A stretch of 38,865 nucleotides of DNA from Candidatus Poribacteria bacterium (GCA_024278235.1 JAJRTO010000425.1:1-38865); one strand, 5' to 3'; numbered from the stretch's first letter, positions 16,501 through 24,239 are shown. Notes: generated by a model not told the origin, from the letters alone. Program-made: numbers and translations.

Positions 16501-17623
16501 AGACGGCAGTTTCCAGCTTCTTGGGGTGCCTTCGGGACGTTGGGAGCTTGTAGCCAAAATGCCTTCCTACCTGAGGGGGCAATACTATGATCCTGCTGCC
16601 AATAGCCGTATCCTACAGGTTGTGGCCGGCGACACTCTCCAAAGTGTTGATATCCTGAATCGTCACCAATCTCCTGAGCTGCTAGGTGGTGATGCGAATG
16701 ACGACAATCGCATCAACATCGTCGACTTAACGTTACTCTCGACTGCGTTTGGCTCCGGGAGCGGCGATGCAGACTACCTACAGGGCGCAGACCTCGACGC
16801 AGACGGACAAATCGGCGTGGCGGACTTTGCTATCCTCGCACAGAATTTTGGCGAGATCGGGATCCCTCCCACCGAAACCACCGTGCCGCCACCTGCAGCT
16901 CCTCTTGCAGCAGATCGCATCCAGATTGTGTTCAAGCAGATCCCGAGTATGGTGCAGTTCGGACAATTATTCGAGATCTCTGTTTCCCTTCTTGATGGCG
17001 AACCCGCTCGTGGATATGCGTTCCAACTTTTTTACGATCCGACCATGGTGCAACTGCTATCCGCTCCAAGTCACGAGATATCCGATGATGCACTCTCCAT
17101 TCGTGTCCAAAAACGTGTGGATGGGTACGGTGTGGTCCACGTTGCCAGTGTGCTCAAAGGAACGGCAAATCCAACGAGTTCCTGGGAGGTGCTCGATTCG
17201 CTACGTTTTCGTGCACTAAAGGCAGGGGAAACCAGGTTTCGGATTCAATCTCCGATCCTTGTTGACAAAGAACATCATCTCGTCGCACTGGAGGATATGG
17301 AGCGCTCTCTCCTCCTATTACGTAAGCCAGCAGCAACATTCGTCTACCCGAACTATCCTAATCCATTCAACCCGGATACCTGGATCCCCTATGAGCTTGA
17401 TACGAATGCGCAGGTCACCGTACGCATCTTCGATGTAGATGGTAAGCTGATCCGGACTCTTGAACTCGGTAACAGGAAACCTGGCGTCTATCTTGACAGG
17501 GCTCAGGCAATTCATTGGGATGGTCGCAACACAAACGGTGAGCGTGTGAGCAGTGGTGTCTACTTCTACCAGTTCCAGGCAGACTCCCGTGTCTTCATGC
17601 GAAAGATGCTCCTTGTTAAGTAA
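13583..17623 (+). CDS. Secreted cohesin/dockerin multidomain protein with C-terminal sorting-type module
   Basis: A 1346-residue exported protein. Order: signal peptide (1-27); two related ~150-residue beta domains (~32-180, LALSNGSFVSPGDRVGIARI; ~187-345, IMPLNNEQYVNFGERIEIVS); three Ig-like domains starting near 346, 500 and 612 (A-DVDEDAQIDLYYS type); a cohesin-like domain (~733-905, GASIYLSFNPAVLKVRD); a carboxypeptidase-regulatory-like segment (~910-1030); a type-I dockerin (~1034-1092, GDANDDNRINIVDLTLLSTA and ADLDADGQIGVADFAILAQN, two Ca-binding loops); a second cohesin-like domain (~1108-1250); and a terminal module (~1253-1346, YPNPFNPDTWIPYEL ... HWDGRN ... SSGVYFYQF). Cohesin and dockerin bind each other, so the protein could self-associate or tether partners. 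The terminal module resembles FlgD-Ig/type IX-style sorting domains. Function is unknown. Expression with flagellar genes is inferred from spacing. Confidence 0.85.
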   Translation: MSKGHWCWCTAGLLLGLLVVTCSSVFATVDSVTVLALSNGSFVSPGDRVGIARIELTDDETGDIWRALTVTNAGENDDAVTGLQVFWDNGNHILDDGDQPITEIKSYVQGRVTFDIGRINGGGSFLFEGRSITGSAMAFVVAHVGSGTPDDLIDVSIGAGAFIFDKAGSTGPPAGYFGASGPYLSGVTDIAIMPLNNEQYVNFGERIEIVSIVLTANAGGDEWQSLTVSAASNAGKPEAVNSIQIFRDNPQQNDSEETFGTLDPGDVALGVPATFSTDRTARFTELQEPVLGLHHYLLVVTTATPPDARQGDLLDVDISMESFQFTNAGVTGTIYRGGQGPYIGNAPPTLALLEPDGQDDLADASYLIQYQAADPDNEDAQIALYASNQDFLAPRIQAALESLDSNGDPVVPMKSLNTQVGFEGVILVSSDISTRSQPQQFEWLTTLEGNNTVEVAEGDYYIYAAIQDIVVEKPGEPETQILRTVVVRSSGFVTVKHIPDISNLSPLQDTEEGSGTYLISWNDRKYGATDGSISLYYSTNPNLSIIADIKQQSTLIASGISENADGERGQYTWNLRTSPTVFVPSGTYYLYGIIDDEKWTRSTGSLHISYPPSLKLISPIAQGSRATDTFTISWIAQDVDEDAQIDLYYSRQDQSSDVAGFIAGLTSPSDDAGQINVSALSENETALYIWDIKGYETEHSVQLAGSYHIYARITEPSSNTFVDVISPGQLTIRRIDIRLHPGAIVIGANESFNVDVEINTHGIDISGASIYLSFNPAVLKVRDLDDNTDGIQPFRQASVSDELFNRAKTTTSALENDTHGDTEATTGRFRLDYSVVDTRSPYRSNEFVRVASLTFTALSTDTTRAVNTTIGFDYEESTGRNTTVITANVFDDLSVIAPVAPFPALSVQIAPLAAISGHIRLQGRSSYAGVATFELRKPVSDHNEPTYAPVSTTIGDGGDEDAAKEGVQVTIRSDGSFQLLGVPSGRWELVAKMPSYLRGQYYDPAANSRILQVVAGDTLQSVDILNRHQSPELLGGDANDDNRINIVDLTLLSTAFGSGSGDADYLQGADLDADGQIGVADFAILAQNFGEIGIPPTETTVPPPAAPLAADRIQIVFKQIPSMVQFGQLFEISVSLLDGEPARGYAFQLFYDPTMVQLLSAPSHEISDDALSIRVQKRVDGYGVVHVASVLKGTANPTSSWEVLDSLRFRALKAGETRFRIQSPILVDKEHHLVALEDMERSLLLLRKPAATFVYPNYPNPFNPDTWIPYELDTNAQVTVRIFDVDGKLIRTLELGNRKPGVYLDRAQAIHWDGRNTNGERVSSGVYFYQFQADSRVFMRKMLLVK

Positions 17624-17624
17624 A

Positions 17625-19325
17625 TTGCATCAAGTCGCACGGTTGCTCCTGTGCATATCTGTACTCTGGACTCCACAGGTTTATGCTGCTAGTATCTCCC
17701 TCAGGCATCCCCGCAGTCATCAGACCAACATTGCGGTTACATTGGGAGATGTTTTTTCTGTGGATGTCTTCGTGGATGTCGGAGGTCTGCGCACAGGAGC
17801 CATTGAAATTCATCTAAGCTACGATCCCCTCCTTCTACAGATCATGGATTCGGACCCAGGTACGCCACAGATTCAGCCCTTTGCAGGGGGGGCCTTCTAT
17901 CAAGGGGTCGAACTCAGAAACCGTGAAGAGGGCGGCTTACTCGCCTATTCTGTCGGTCTTCTCGGAGAAACTCATCAATTCGCTACTGGTCAGGGGATTG
18001 TGGCAAGTTTACAGTTTCGCGCTTTGCAGATTGGTGAAACGGATGTTCGCTTCAATGTTACTCCCCAGGATTGGCAAGATGGTCATTATACCTTCTTCAC
18101 ACTGAACGATGGATCTCCCAAGTCCTTCCGAGATGTGTTCCATGCGAAACTTACGATCAGCGAAGCAGCCGGTTTGCGATTGCGTCCTATTGAAGACATC
18201 ACCATCTTTGAGGATGATTCCACCACCATTTCGCTGGAAGATTATCTCACTGTGGATCCACTTATGGCGGCCAATGTGAATTGGACCTATGAGAGTATAG
18301 GAGAGATACATGTCGCATTGGATGCAGTCACCCATGTCCTGACTCTCACTCCACCAGGCAATTGGACAGGGCAGCAAGAAATCCTTGTGGTCGCATCGAC
18401 CCCTGACGGATCCGTTGCGGATGTTCGCTTCACGATGGAGGTACTCCCCGATCCCTCCGATCCTGTCATGCAGGCATTCCCTCAACTCCAGATCCTTGAA
18501 GACAAGTCACAGACAGTCTCTCTCGATGCTTATGTCACAGATCTGGATACCCCTCTCGACCTACTGAAGTGGGATGTGCTCGAAGCGGGCGAACTCAACG
18601 TTGAAGTGGACAATGTGACTCGGGAACTCACCATCTCATCCCAACCGGGTCAGTTCGGGACAAACATCATTCGCCTCCATGTAGAGGATCCTGAGGGAAA
18701 CTATGATGAAGGGATCGTGGAAATACAGATCCTGCCATCTGAAGGTGACACATTTACGGTTGAACCGTTTGAAACAATCGAGATGGTATCCGAGACACCT
18801 CATCTCGTCGATCTTGCAGCGCATGTACACAGTAATAGCATTGATGCTTCCGAAATAGAATGGACGATCTCGGACAACCCGGATGCGTTCATGATAGACA
18901 TGAGTGTCCACGGCTCCGTCAAAATCACGCCACCCGTCGGATGGACGGGAGCAAGCCATATTCAGTTGACTGCAACAGCACCTGGAGGCGACTCAGAACA
19001 AGTATCCCTATCTATCATCGTATCACCTGGGCTGCTGGAACGCTATCCCCTGGTGTGTGCTGTCCTTAGAAATCCAGTGATTTCGGATTACCTGCACATA
19101 CTGGTGAACACGCGAGCAGAAGCAGAGCCTGGCAACATCACTGGAGCCGCTTCCCTGGGAGAAAGTTCCATCACACTGGGCTTTCGCCGAGTTCAGCCAC
19201 GCCTCTGGCTCGCGCAGATGGAGATGCAGCCGGCCACAACCGGTAAATTGACCATAGCTCTACAGGCCTACGACGGATCGGGGAATCAGATCGGGGAACT
19301 GGAGCAGATTTATGTGCTACAATAA
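17625..19325 (+). CDS. Secreted cohesin-like / Ig-repeat protein
   Basis: An exported protein of about 566 residues. I place the start at TTG 17625, two bases after the preceding stop. This gives a clean signal peptide (HQVARLLLCISVLWTPQVYA) and suggests translational coupling; TTG 17613 or an overlapping GTG 17553 are possible. No strong ribosome site is present for any of them. A cohesin-like domain follows (FSVDVFVDVGGLRTGAIEIH, LSYDPLLLQIMD). Three ~95-residue Ig/tandem domains come next, two with an I-EDDS-T-SLEDYLT / ILEDKSQTVSLDAYVTDLDT pattern. The end is a beta-rich domain. There is no dockerin and no C-terminal sorting module. It could pair with the dockerin of the upstream protein. 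The small lipoprotein gene overlaps its last 14 bases. Confidence 0.75.
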   Translation: MHQVARLLLCISVLWTPQVYAASISLRHPRSHQTNIAVTLGDVFSVDVFVDVGGLRTGAIEIHLSYDPLLLQIMDSDPGTPQIQPFAGGAFYQGVELRNREEGGLLAYSVGLLGETHQFATGQGIVASLQFRALQIGETDVRFNVTPQDWQDGHYTFFTLNDGSPKSFRDVFHAKLTISEAAGLRLRPIEDITIFEDDSTTISLEDYLTVDPLMAANVNWTYESIGEIHVALDAVTHVLTLTPPGNWTGQQEILVVASTPDGSVADVRFTMEVLPDPSDPVMQAFPQLQILEDKSQTVSLDAYVTDLDTPLDLLKWDVLEAGELNVEVDNVTRELTISSQPGQFGTNIIRLHVEDPEGNYDEGIVEIQILPSEGDTFTVEPFETIEMVSETPHLVDLAAHVHSNSIDASEIEWTISDNPDAFMIDMSVHGSVKITPPVGWTGASHIQLTATAPGGDSEQVSLSIIVSPGLLERYPLVCAVLRNPVISDYLHILVNTRAEAEPGNITGAASLGESSITLGFRRVQPRLWLAQMEMQPATTGKLTIALQAYDGSGNQIGELEQIYVLQ

Positions 19326-19929
19326 GGTGTGGATACTCGTATGCATTTTCCTGCTGCTCTGCTCCTGTGGGCGCGACTTCAACAACCCAGTCGATCCCGT
19401 GAACACTGCGACCGGGTCTCTGGATCTGGAAGCTGCGTTTGCTACCTTCCTTACTGGTGATTACCAAAAGGCTCTGGAAATGTATCAATCGATCTATGAG
19501 CAGGATCCCGATACTCTCGAATCGCTGAATGGTCTGGGCTGGAGCTATCTCAGGCTTCATCTTCTGGTGGAAGCGAGAGATGCATTTCGTGAAAGTGCTG
19601 CAACCAAAGATCCGGTTGACAGGGAAGCACTTACCGCGCTGAGTGGCCTGCTACTACTGGATCCTGTGCTTGATGCAGAGGAAGCTGTGCAATCGGGCTC
19701 TGAACTGGTGGATGCAGACCCATTATTTATCTCCAGCTATGATAAGACTGTTTCTGTTCGGCAAGTGCGCATGGCTCTCGCAGAAGGCTATCTCTATCAA
19801 GGCAAGTACAACGATGTAACGGCTCAACTCAAGCTACTCGGTCAGCCACCCAAATCAGATGACATCGCAGATCTACTTGAGGCATTGCAGATACTCCAGC
19901 AGAACGTCCAATTAGTAGATGAACCATAG
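19312..19929 (+). CDS. TPR-containing lipoprotein
   Basis: A 205-residue lipoprotein. The N terminus (KVWILVCIFLLLCSCG) is a lipoprotein signal, with the acylated cysteine probably residue 19 (L-C-S-C). A tetratricopeptide-like stretch follows at ~40-110 (FLTGDYQKALEMYQSIYEQD, LNGLGWSYLRL, EARDAFRESA), then a second helical pair. ATG 19312 overlaps the preceding gene by 14 bases and has GGAG at 19301-19304, so the two are likely coupled. TPR lipoproteins usually act as periplasmic scaffolds, so a role in assembling or anchoring the neighbouring exported proteins is plausible but unproven. Confidence 0.78.
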   Translation: MCYNKVWILVCIFLLLCSCGRDFNNPVDPVNTATGSLDLEAAFATFLTGDYQKALEMYQSIYEQDPDTLESLNGLGWSYLRLHLLVEARDAFRESAATKDPVDREALTALSGLLLLDPVLDAEEAVQSGSELVDADPLFISSYDKTVSVRQVRMALAEGYLYQGKYNDVTAQLKLLGQPPKSDDIADLLEALQILQQNVQLVDEP

Positions 19930-19938
19930 GATTCGCTC

Positions 19939-21651
19939 ATGTGTGAGACAAAACCGATGTTTGCAGCAATAGTTCAGGAAATACTTCTCTGGATGCTGAT
20001 CATTGGGATACCGGGCGTGGGTTATGCAGTCGAGGAAGGATTTCTACATGTGGAGACAGATCCACCGGGGGCCGTTGTCTATCTGGATCGATCTGAATTT
20101 CCATCCCTTGATTCCGATACGAGTGATCTGGGGATGGACACTTTCCCGGAGGAGTGGCTATGGCAGTTTGACATGGATGCCGTTTCAGCTTCCGCCATTC
20201 GCCTGTCCAAAGAAACAGCCAACACTTGGATTCTGACGATTGCCGATGAGAACCAGGCCTACCTTGTCAAGGCGCGTGATGGCAAGCTCAGTATCCATAA
20301 GATGCTTGGCCGTACTCCGCTATCATGTTCAGTGGACAGTGGAAGCTATAAGATTCACATCGAGAAGCAGTTCTACGAGCCCATTGTACTGACTGTGTTC
20401 ATCAACAAGAAGAAGCTCTCGCGAGTCAAGCCAATACCACTCAAGCTGAAGCGTGGCCGGGGCGATCTCACCGTTGTTTCCTCCCCTCTGGGAGCCGAGA
20501 TCTATCTCAATGGAATCAAACAAGAACAGAAGTCGCCAGTGGAGATCAAGAATCTGGAGGCGGGGGAATACGAACTTCATCTTATCAGAGGTGATCATTT
20601 CTGGTACGAGAAAGCTGTCCGCGTGGAGGCGAACGAGACGACCGTTGTGAATGCACAACTGATCAGGGATACCAATGCTCCTGGAGAAAAGAGGATCCGT
20701 TTTCTCCAGATCAACGATGGCAAGCAAAAGACACCTTCGCGCGATGTACTGATCACACTTCACGTATGGGATGAAACTGGGATCCAGGAAGTCGGAGTCG
20801 CCAACGATCTCGACTTTACAGACGCCCAATGGCACCCTCTCAAGGGCGACCGGTTCATCGGCTCTCTCCCCTGGTCATTGAAACCGGGAGAAGGGCCTCG
20901 AACCATCTACATAAAGCTGAAAGATCATGCGGGAAACATCAGCAAGGAGCCCTTACAGAGGAGAATCTGGCTAACGCCTCCCTTCGCCATGATCCTCATC
21001 GAACCTGGGAAAGGTCAGACGATTCGGAAACCGGATGATACAGCGGCGGTACGAACCATTGTAGACCTGGAACGATTCTACATCGACCGTTACGAGGTAA
21101 CGAATGAACAGTACAAGACGTTCATCGATGCGACCAACTATCCAGCACCTCCACACTGGAAGAACAGACACTATCCGTTCGGACAGAGGATTCACCCGGT
21201 AGTCAATGTCAGCTTTGGGGATGCCAGAGAGTATGCAAGATGGGCGGGTAAACGTCTGCCAACCGTCGCGGAATGGGAATATGCCGCGCTTGGCCTGGGA
21301 GGGAAACGCTGGCCCTGGGGAAATGCATGGAATGGCATCCGGGGTAATGTGGTCGATCTCAATACAGGACAGGGCATCCTGCCAGTCAATGTATTGACAA
21401 AGGACAGTGATCAGGCGTGGACAGTATATGGCATGTCAGGAAACGTCTGGGAATGGGTCATCCGGGAAGTCTCAAAGAGCGAGGAAGAGATTCAGGAACT
21501 GCCCGTCTTACGTGGTGGCGCCTTCTTCAAAGAGGAGGACAGTCAGATGAGCACAGCCTGGGAGCAGCCACCCTATCATCCCGAGCGTGCCACATGGATA
21601 GGATTCCGCTGTGTCAAAGACGTTGGTGATTCGACCTTATCAGTCCAGTGA
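19939..21651 (+). CDS. Exported PEGA-domain protein with catalytically altered FGE/sulfatase-modifying fold
   Basis: A 570-residue protein: an N-terminal membrane or signal segment (ILLWMLIIGIPGVGYA), a PEGA-like start (LHVETDPPGAVVYLDR), a second PEGA domain at ~175-245 (GDLTVVSSPLGAEIYLNG, LEAGEYELHLIRG), an Ig-like region, and an FGE-sulfatase domain from ~347 (FYIDRYEVTNEQYKTFIDAT, HPVVNVSFGDAREYARWAGK, RLPTVAEWEYAALG, YGMSGNVWEWV, LRGGAF). The formylglycine-generating enzyme cysteine pair expected after RGG(S/A)(W/F) is not seen; that stretch reads FFKEEDSQMSTA, and the only nearby cysteine is in GFRC. A structural or binding role is therefore more likely than formylglycine formation. 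It starts 9 bases after the lipoprotein gene. Confidence 0.82.
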   Translation: MCETKPMFAAIVQEILLWMLIIGIPGVGYAVEEGFLHVETDPPGAVVYLDRSEFPSLDSDTSDLGMDTFPEEWLWQFDMDAVSASAIRLSKETANTWILTIADENQAYLVKARDGKLSIHKMLGRTPLSCSVDSGSYKIHIEKQFYEPIVLTVFINKKKLSRVKPIPLKLKRGRGDLTVVSSPLGAEIYLNGIKQEQKSPVEIKNLEAGEYELHLIRGDHFWYEKAVRVEANETTVVNAQLIRDTNAPGEKRIRFLQINDGKQKTPSRDVLITLHVWDETGIQEVGVANDLDFTDAQWHPLKGDRFIGSLPWSLKPGEGPRTIYIKLKDHAGNISKEPLQRRIWLTPPFAMILIEPGKGQTIRKPDDTAAVRTIVDLERFYIDRYEVTNEQYKTFIDATNYPAPPHWKNRHYPFGQRIHPVVNVSFGDAREYARWAGKRLPTVAEWEYAALGLGGKRWPWGNAWNGIRGNVVDLNTGQGILPVNVLTKDSDQAWTVYGMSGNVWEWVIREVSKSEEEIQELPVLRGGAFFKEEDSQMSTAWEQPPYHPERATWIGFRCVKDVGDSTLSVQ

Positions 21652-22516
21652 TCTCAAGGAGTTAGTCATCCTCTGCAATTCTGCTCTAGCTACCTATACC
21701 GGGACGCCGGCGATTCGTCAGGCAGATCTCGAGCATGACTTTCACACAAGCGAGTTGGGGGAGGTAGGCGTCTTGGTCGCAGAGTATGGGAGACAGATTA
21801 TTGGCTACACACAACTTATCCTGCGTGATGATCCTGTAAATTTCCTGCTTCCCGTGCTGGCACCATCTGCTGACAATAAGGTCGCTTCCGCGCTGTTCGG
21901 ACGGCTGAAGAGGCTCGCAGCGGAAGCCGGGTGGACCTACCTACAGACGGGATTACCGGAACGCGATCTGGAAGGTATGAGGTTGTGTGAGCTGCTGGAA
22001 CTCCAACTGGAACACAGTCTGCGATCTCTGATGAGCATTGTACAGCCAGAGCCGTTTCTTTTTGATACAGCAATGCATCATCCCAACCTCCCGGAGGATC
22101 TGGATTCACTTGCGGATCTGATCAATCGAATCTTTGTGGATGATTGGGGGTTTCAGATCCAAACTGCTGACACACTGGCCAACTACTTCAAGCTCTCTGG
22201 CATCACACCAGACCAGGTGTTTGTCGTCGAGCCGTCCAAACACAGGTGGATCGGCATCATGGTGCTTCGTCAAGATCCGAAACTTGCACGACAGGGGACA
22301 GGCAGCATCGAACTGCTGGGGGTGATCGAAGAAGAACGCCAAAAGGGATGGGGAAAGAAACTTCTCCAACGTGCCAACGCTTATTTCTCGAGAGACGGCC
22401 TGCGCCGGATGGAAACCAGTGTCGACGCAGAAAACCGATCCGCTCTCAGCTTTTATCTCTTACACGGCTTTACGCCGATCAGTCTGATCCATTATTACCG
22501 TTGTGAGCTGATTTGA
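21611..22516 (+). CDS. Two-lobed GNAT-family N-acetyltransferase
   Basis: A 301-residue cytosolic protein. The C-terminal half has a clear GNAT core: a beta-strand region GSIELLGVIEEERQKGWGKK (acetyl-CoA loop, R/Q-x-x-G-x-G/K type), then SVDAENRSALSFYLLHGFTP. The N-terminal half (VIRPYQSSDLKELVILCNSA ... IGYTQLIL) looks like a degenerate GNAT lobe, a two-lobe arrangement as in MshD. The substrate cannot be told. GTG 21611 overlaps the PEGA/FGE gene by 41 bases, with an AGGA just upstream; GTG 21626 would be an alternative. The overlap suggests coupling with the exported-protein genes. Acetylation of a glycan or surface component is conceivable but is only inference. Confidence 0.8.
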   Translation: MSKTLVIRPYQSSDLKELVILCNSALATYTGTPAIRQADLEHDFHTSELGEVGVLVAEYGRQIIGYTQLILRDDPVNFLLPVLAPSADNKVASALFGRLKRLAAEAGWTYLQTGLPERDLEGMRLCELLELQLEHSLRSLMSIVQPEPFLFDTAMHHPNLPEDLDSLADLINRIFVDDWGFQIQTADTLANYFKLSGITPDQVFVVEPSKHRWIGIMVLRQDPKLARQGTGSIELLGVIEEERQKGWGKKLLQRANAYFSRDGLRRMETSVDAENRSALSFYLLHGFTPISLIHYYRCELI

Positions 22517-22540
22517 CACATGACATATGAGGCAATGAGC

Positions 22541-23125
22541 ATGTTGCTGATAGCATTCCTTCTCTCCATTCTTATCGAGCCGATTGTATCTGCCGACACA
22601 GCTCCGATCGGCTGGGTCGTATCGGTGGACGGTGATCGTGTGGTTACGAACGTTGGCTCCGACCTGCATCTCACCCCCGGGACGAAACTCCGTATCTATC
22701 GCATGGAGGAAGTGACCCATCCGAAAACCGATGTTGTGCTCAGCACGGTACGAATAGACATCGCTGAAGCCACCGTGATCAAGGTGGCTAAGAACCAGTC
22801 CATTGCGCGACTTACCGGAGCAGCCGGGCCCATCCAGCCTTTGGATCTGATTGAGATCATACAGTGGGTAGAAGACACCAGGCAGACACACTCATTGCGT
22901 GACATGTGGCTCCCTGCGAGCCTTGCGCTGCTCAGTGGCAGCCTCGCAATCTACTACCATCATCAGGGGAATGTCTCCTATGTCCGCTACTTGCGCGCAC
23001 CTGAGGCACAGGAGGCTGCTGATCTCAGACGCGACACGAATCGTAATGATCGGATTCGAAACATCTTTGCTGTGGGAACCACGTTTGCGTTGTCGCTTGC
23101 ATTGCGACACGTTGTGTGGAAGTGA
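22541..23125 (+). CDS. Exported small beta-domain protein with C-terminal membrane segments
   Basis: I choose ATG 22541 because TGAGG (22528-22532) is 8 bases upstream and the product then begins with a signal sequence (LLIAFLLSILIEPIVSA); ATG 22520 is an alternative. The 194-residue product has a beta domain with the pattern GWVVSVDGDRVVTNVGSDLH ... GTKLRIYRM ... IAEATVIKV. This is reminiscent of FlgT C-terminal-type domains that sense or bind at the outer membrane. Two hydrophobic stretches follow (WLPASLALLSGSLAIYY; FAVGTTFALSLAL). No specific function is recognised. It begins 24 bases after the GNAT gene. Confidence 0.6.
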   Translation: MLLIAFLLSILIEPIVSADTAPIGWVVSVDGDRVVTNVGSDLHLTPGTKLRIYRMEEVTHPKTDVVLSTVRIDIAEATVIKVAKNQSIARLTGAAGPIQPLDLIEIIQWVEDTRQTHSLRDMWLPASLALLSGSLAIYYHHQGNVSYVRYLRAPEAQEAADLRRDTNRNDRIRNIFAVGTTFALSLALRHVVWK

Positions 23126-23170
23126 GAGAATGATCGAAATCCGCTGGAAACCGCCGAAGGGAAGATGCCA

Positions 23171-23899
23171 ATGTTCAGGAAACGATCGCTGCTGCTGCTT
23201 ATGATATGGATACTCAGTTCTCTTCCCGTCACTGTCGATGCCCAACCCCCATTGGTGATGTTCTGGAAGTGCTTTTGGGAGGTACTACAGGATGCCAGCA
23301 AACAAAAGATCCAGGCACCGGCAATAACGGGTAAGGTCCTGTGGGTGCAGGATCAGAAGGTGATGATCATGCTTCCAGGTGGGGCAGAGAAAGGGAGTCT
23401 TTTGGATGTGCAACGCGCATTCGATGTGGTGGACAGCCCGGAAACCATCTATCGGACGATTGCACAACTGCTTGTCACGGAGAGCTATGATCCGCTCCTT
23501 CTCGCGTTTGCTCCCCGGCTCCGAGTGCATGTGCCGATCAGACCGGGGGACCTCGTCAAACGAACCACCCCTTCCCACATATCCGAGAAACAGGAGGCTG
23601 AGGAGCAGAAAATTCCAGAGGCTACTCAACTCGAGAGTCCACCCCGGGAAGAACAGCAGCAGGCAGAGTCACCGGCTGGGAATTCAGCGTTCGTCGTGCT
23701 TGTGGATGGGAAGAACATCTATCTGGATCGATCCGATCTGACAGTTGACACCATCATTGAGATCATGAAAGCGGACGGCAGCAAAGTGACAGCGACTGTG
23801 CGCGAAGTGATGCCGAATATGAGCAAGGTGGTTCTCACTGATGCCTTCCCTCTGCGACGTGGCGAAGAAGTGGAACTCGTATTTCCTGACCCCGGATAG
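23171..23899 (+). CDS. Exported protein with two FlgT-like beta domains
   Basis: A protein of about 242 residues with a strong signal peptide (KRSLLLLMIWILSSLPVTVDA). ATG 23171 is 8 bases after AAGGGA (23157-23162); ATG 23165 is possible but too close. Two short beta units follow. The first starts ITGKVLWVQDQKVMIMLPGG and ends IRPGDLVKR; the second starts AFVVLVDGKNIYLDRSDLTV and ends LRRGEEVELVF. They are separated by a Glu/Gln-rich linker. The domain pattern matches the preceding gene, suggesting paralogous or partner roles, perhaps at the outer membrane near the basal body. It is the last gene before the flagellin control region. No known family is assigned with confidence. Confidence 0.6.
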   Translation: MFRKRSLLLLMIWILSSLPVTVDAQPPLVMFWKCFWEVLQDASKQKIQAPAITGKVLWVQDQKVMIMLPGGAEKGSLLDVQRAFDVVDSPETIYRTIAQLLVTESYDPLLLAFAPRLRVHVPIRPGDLVKRTTPSHISEKQEAEEQKIPEATQLESPPREEQQQAESPAGNSAFVVLVDGKNIYLDRSDLTVDTIIEIMKADGSKVTATVREVMPNMSKVVLTDAFPLRRGEEVELVFPDPG

Positions 23900-23924
23900 G
23901 TTTATCGTCTCTGACTGTTTTTTC

Positions 23925-23951
23925 TAAAGATTCCCTTCAAGAGGTCGACTA
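23925..23951 (+). promoter_or_regulatory. Sigma28 (FliA)-type promoter for flagellin
   Basis: TAAAGATT (23925-23932) and GTCGACTA (23944-23951) are separated by exactly 11 bases. The sigma28 consensus is TAAAGTTT-N11-GCCGATAA; matches are 7/8 and 5/8. Transcription would start near 23958, 38 bases before the riboswitch. Flagellin is the classic late FliA-dependent gene. No sigma28 gene is in the window. Confidence 0.65.
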
Positions 23952-23995
23952 TAGTTATCAACATCGGAATCGTTTCGATGGGGAACATAACAGGC

Positions 23996-24088
23996 TAATC
24001 CGACAAAGGCAAACTACTCGTGAGGGTAGGACGCAAAGTCGCGGGTCTACGATACTTAAAACTTAGATGGCCGGACTACCGAAGATTG
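23996..24088 (+). ncRNA. Cyclic-di-GMP-I (GEMM-I) riboswitch aptamer
   Basis: The RNA carries the GEMM-I hallmarks in order. GGCAAAC lies at 24008-24014. A 6-bp stem CTACTC/GGGTAG (24014-24019 with 24024-24029) is capped by a GTGA (GNRA) tetraloop. GGACGCAAAG(T)C follows at 24029-24040. A second arm ends ...GATGGCCGGACTACCGAAG, the counterpart of the Vibrio Vc2 segment GTAGCGGGGTTACCGATGG. TAATC (23996-24000) can pair with GATTG (24084-24088) as the closing P1 helix. It lies between a sigma28-type promoter and flagellin. Binding of c-di-GMP, the sessile/motile second messenger, should control the filament gene. Confidence 0.92.
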
Positions 24089-24121
24089 TATGTTTCAATC
24101 CAGGTATGCCCGGCCTTTTTT
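24069..24121 (+). terminator. Intrinsic terminator overlapping the riboswitch
   Basis: GGCCGG (24069-24074) pairs perfectly with CCGGCC (24110-24115), and the stem extends through TACC (24077-24080) with GGTA (24103-24106). Six Ts (24116-24121) follow at once. The 5' arm lies inside the aptamer's 3' arm, so the two structures should be mutually exclusive. This predicts termination without ligand and read-through with c-di-GMP. Confidence 0.8.
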
Positions 24122-24160
24122 GTTGGCTGGTACCAAATCAAAGAGTAATCGTTTAAGCAT

Positions 24161-24187
24161 CGGTGTTCAGCCCTACGGGGAACACTG
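24161..24187 (+). promoter_or_regulatory. Hairpin in the flagellin 5' leader
   Basis: CGGTGTTC (24161-24168) pairs with GAACACTG (24180-24187, one G-U); CCC/GGG can extend inside the loop. No T-run follows, so it is not an intrinsic terminator. It lies 38 bases before the flagellin ribosome site (AGGAGGAG, 24226-24233) and may stabilise the transcript or bind a regulator. Confidence 0.5.
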
Positions 24188-24239
24188 AAAAGCTGATTGC
24201 CAGTAACTTTCAGCTCATTACAGACAGGAGGAGTAAGTA

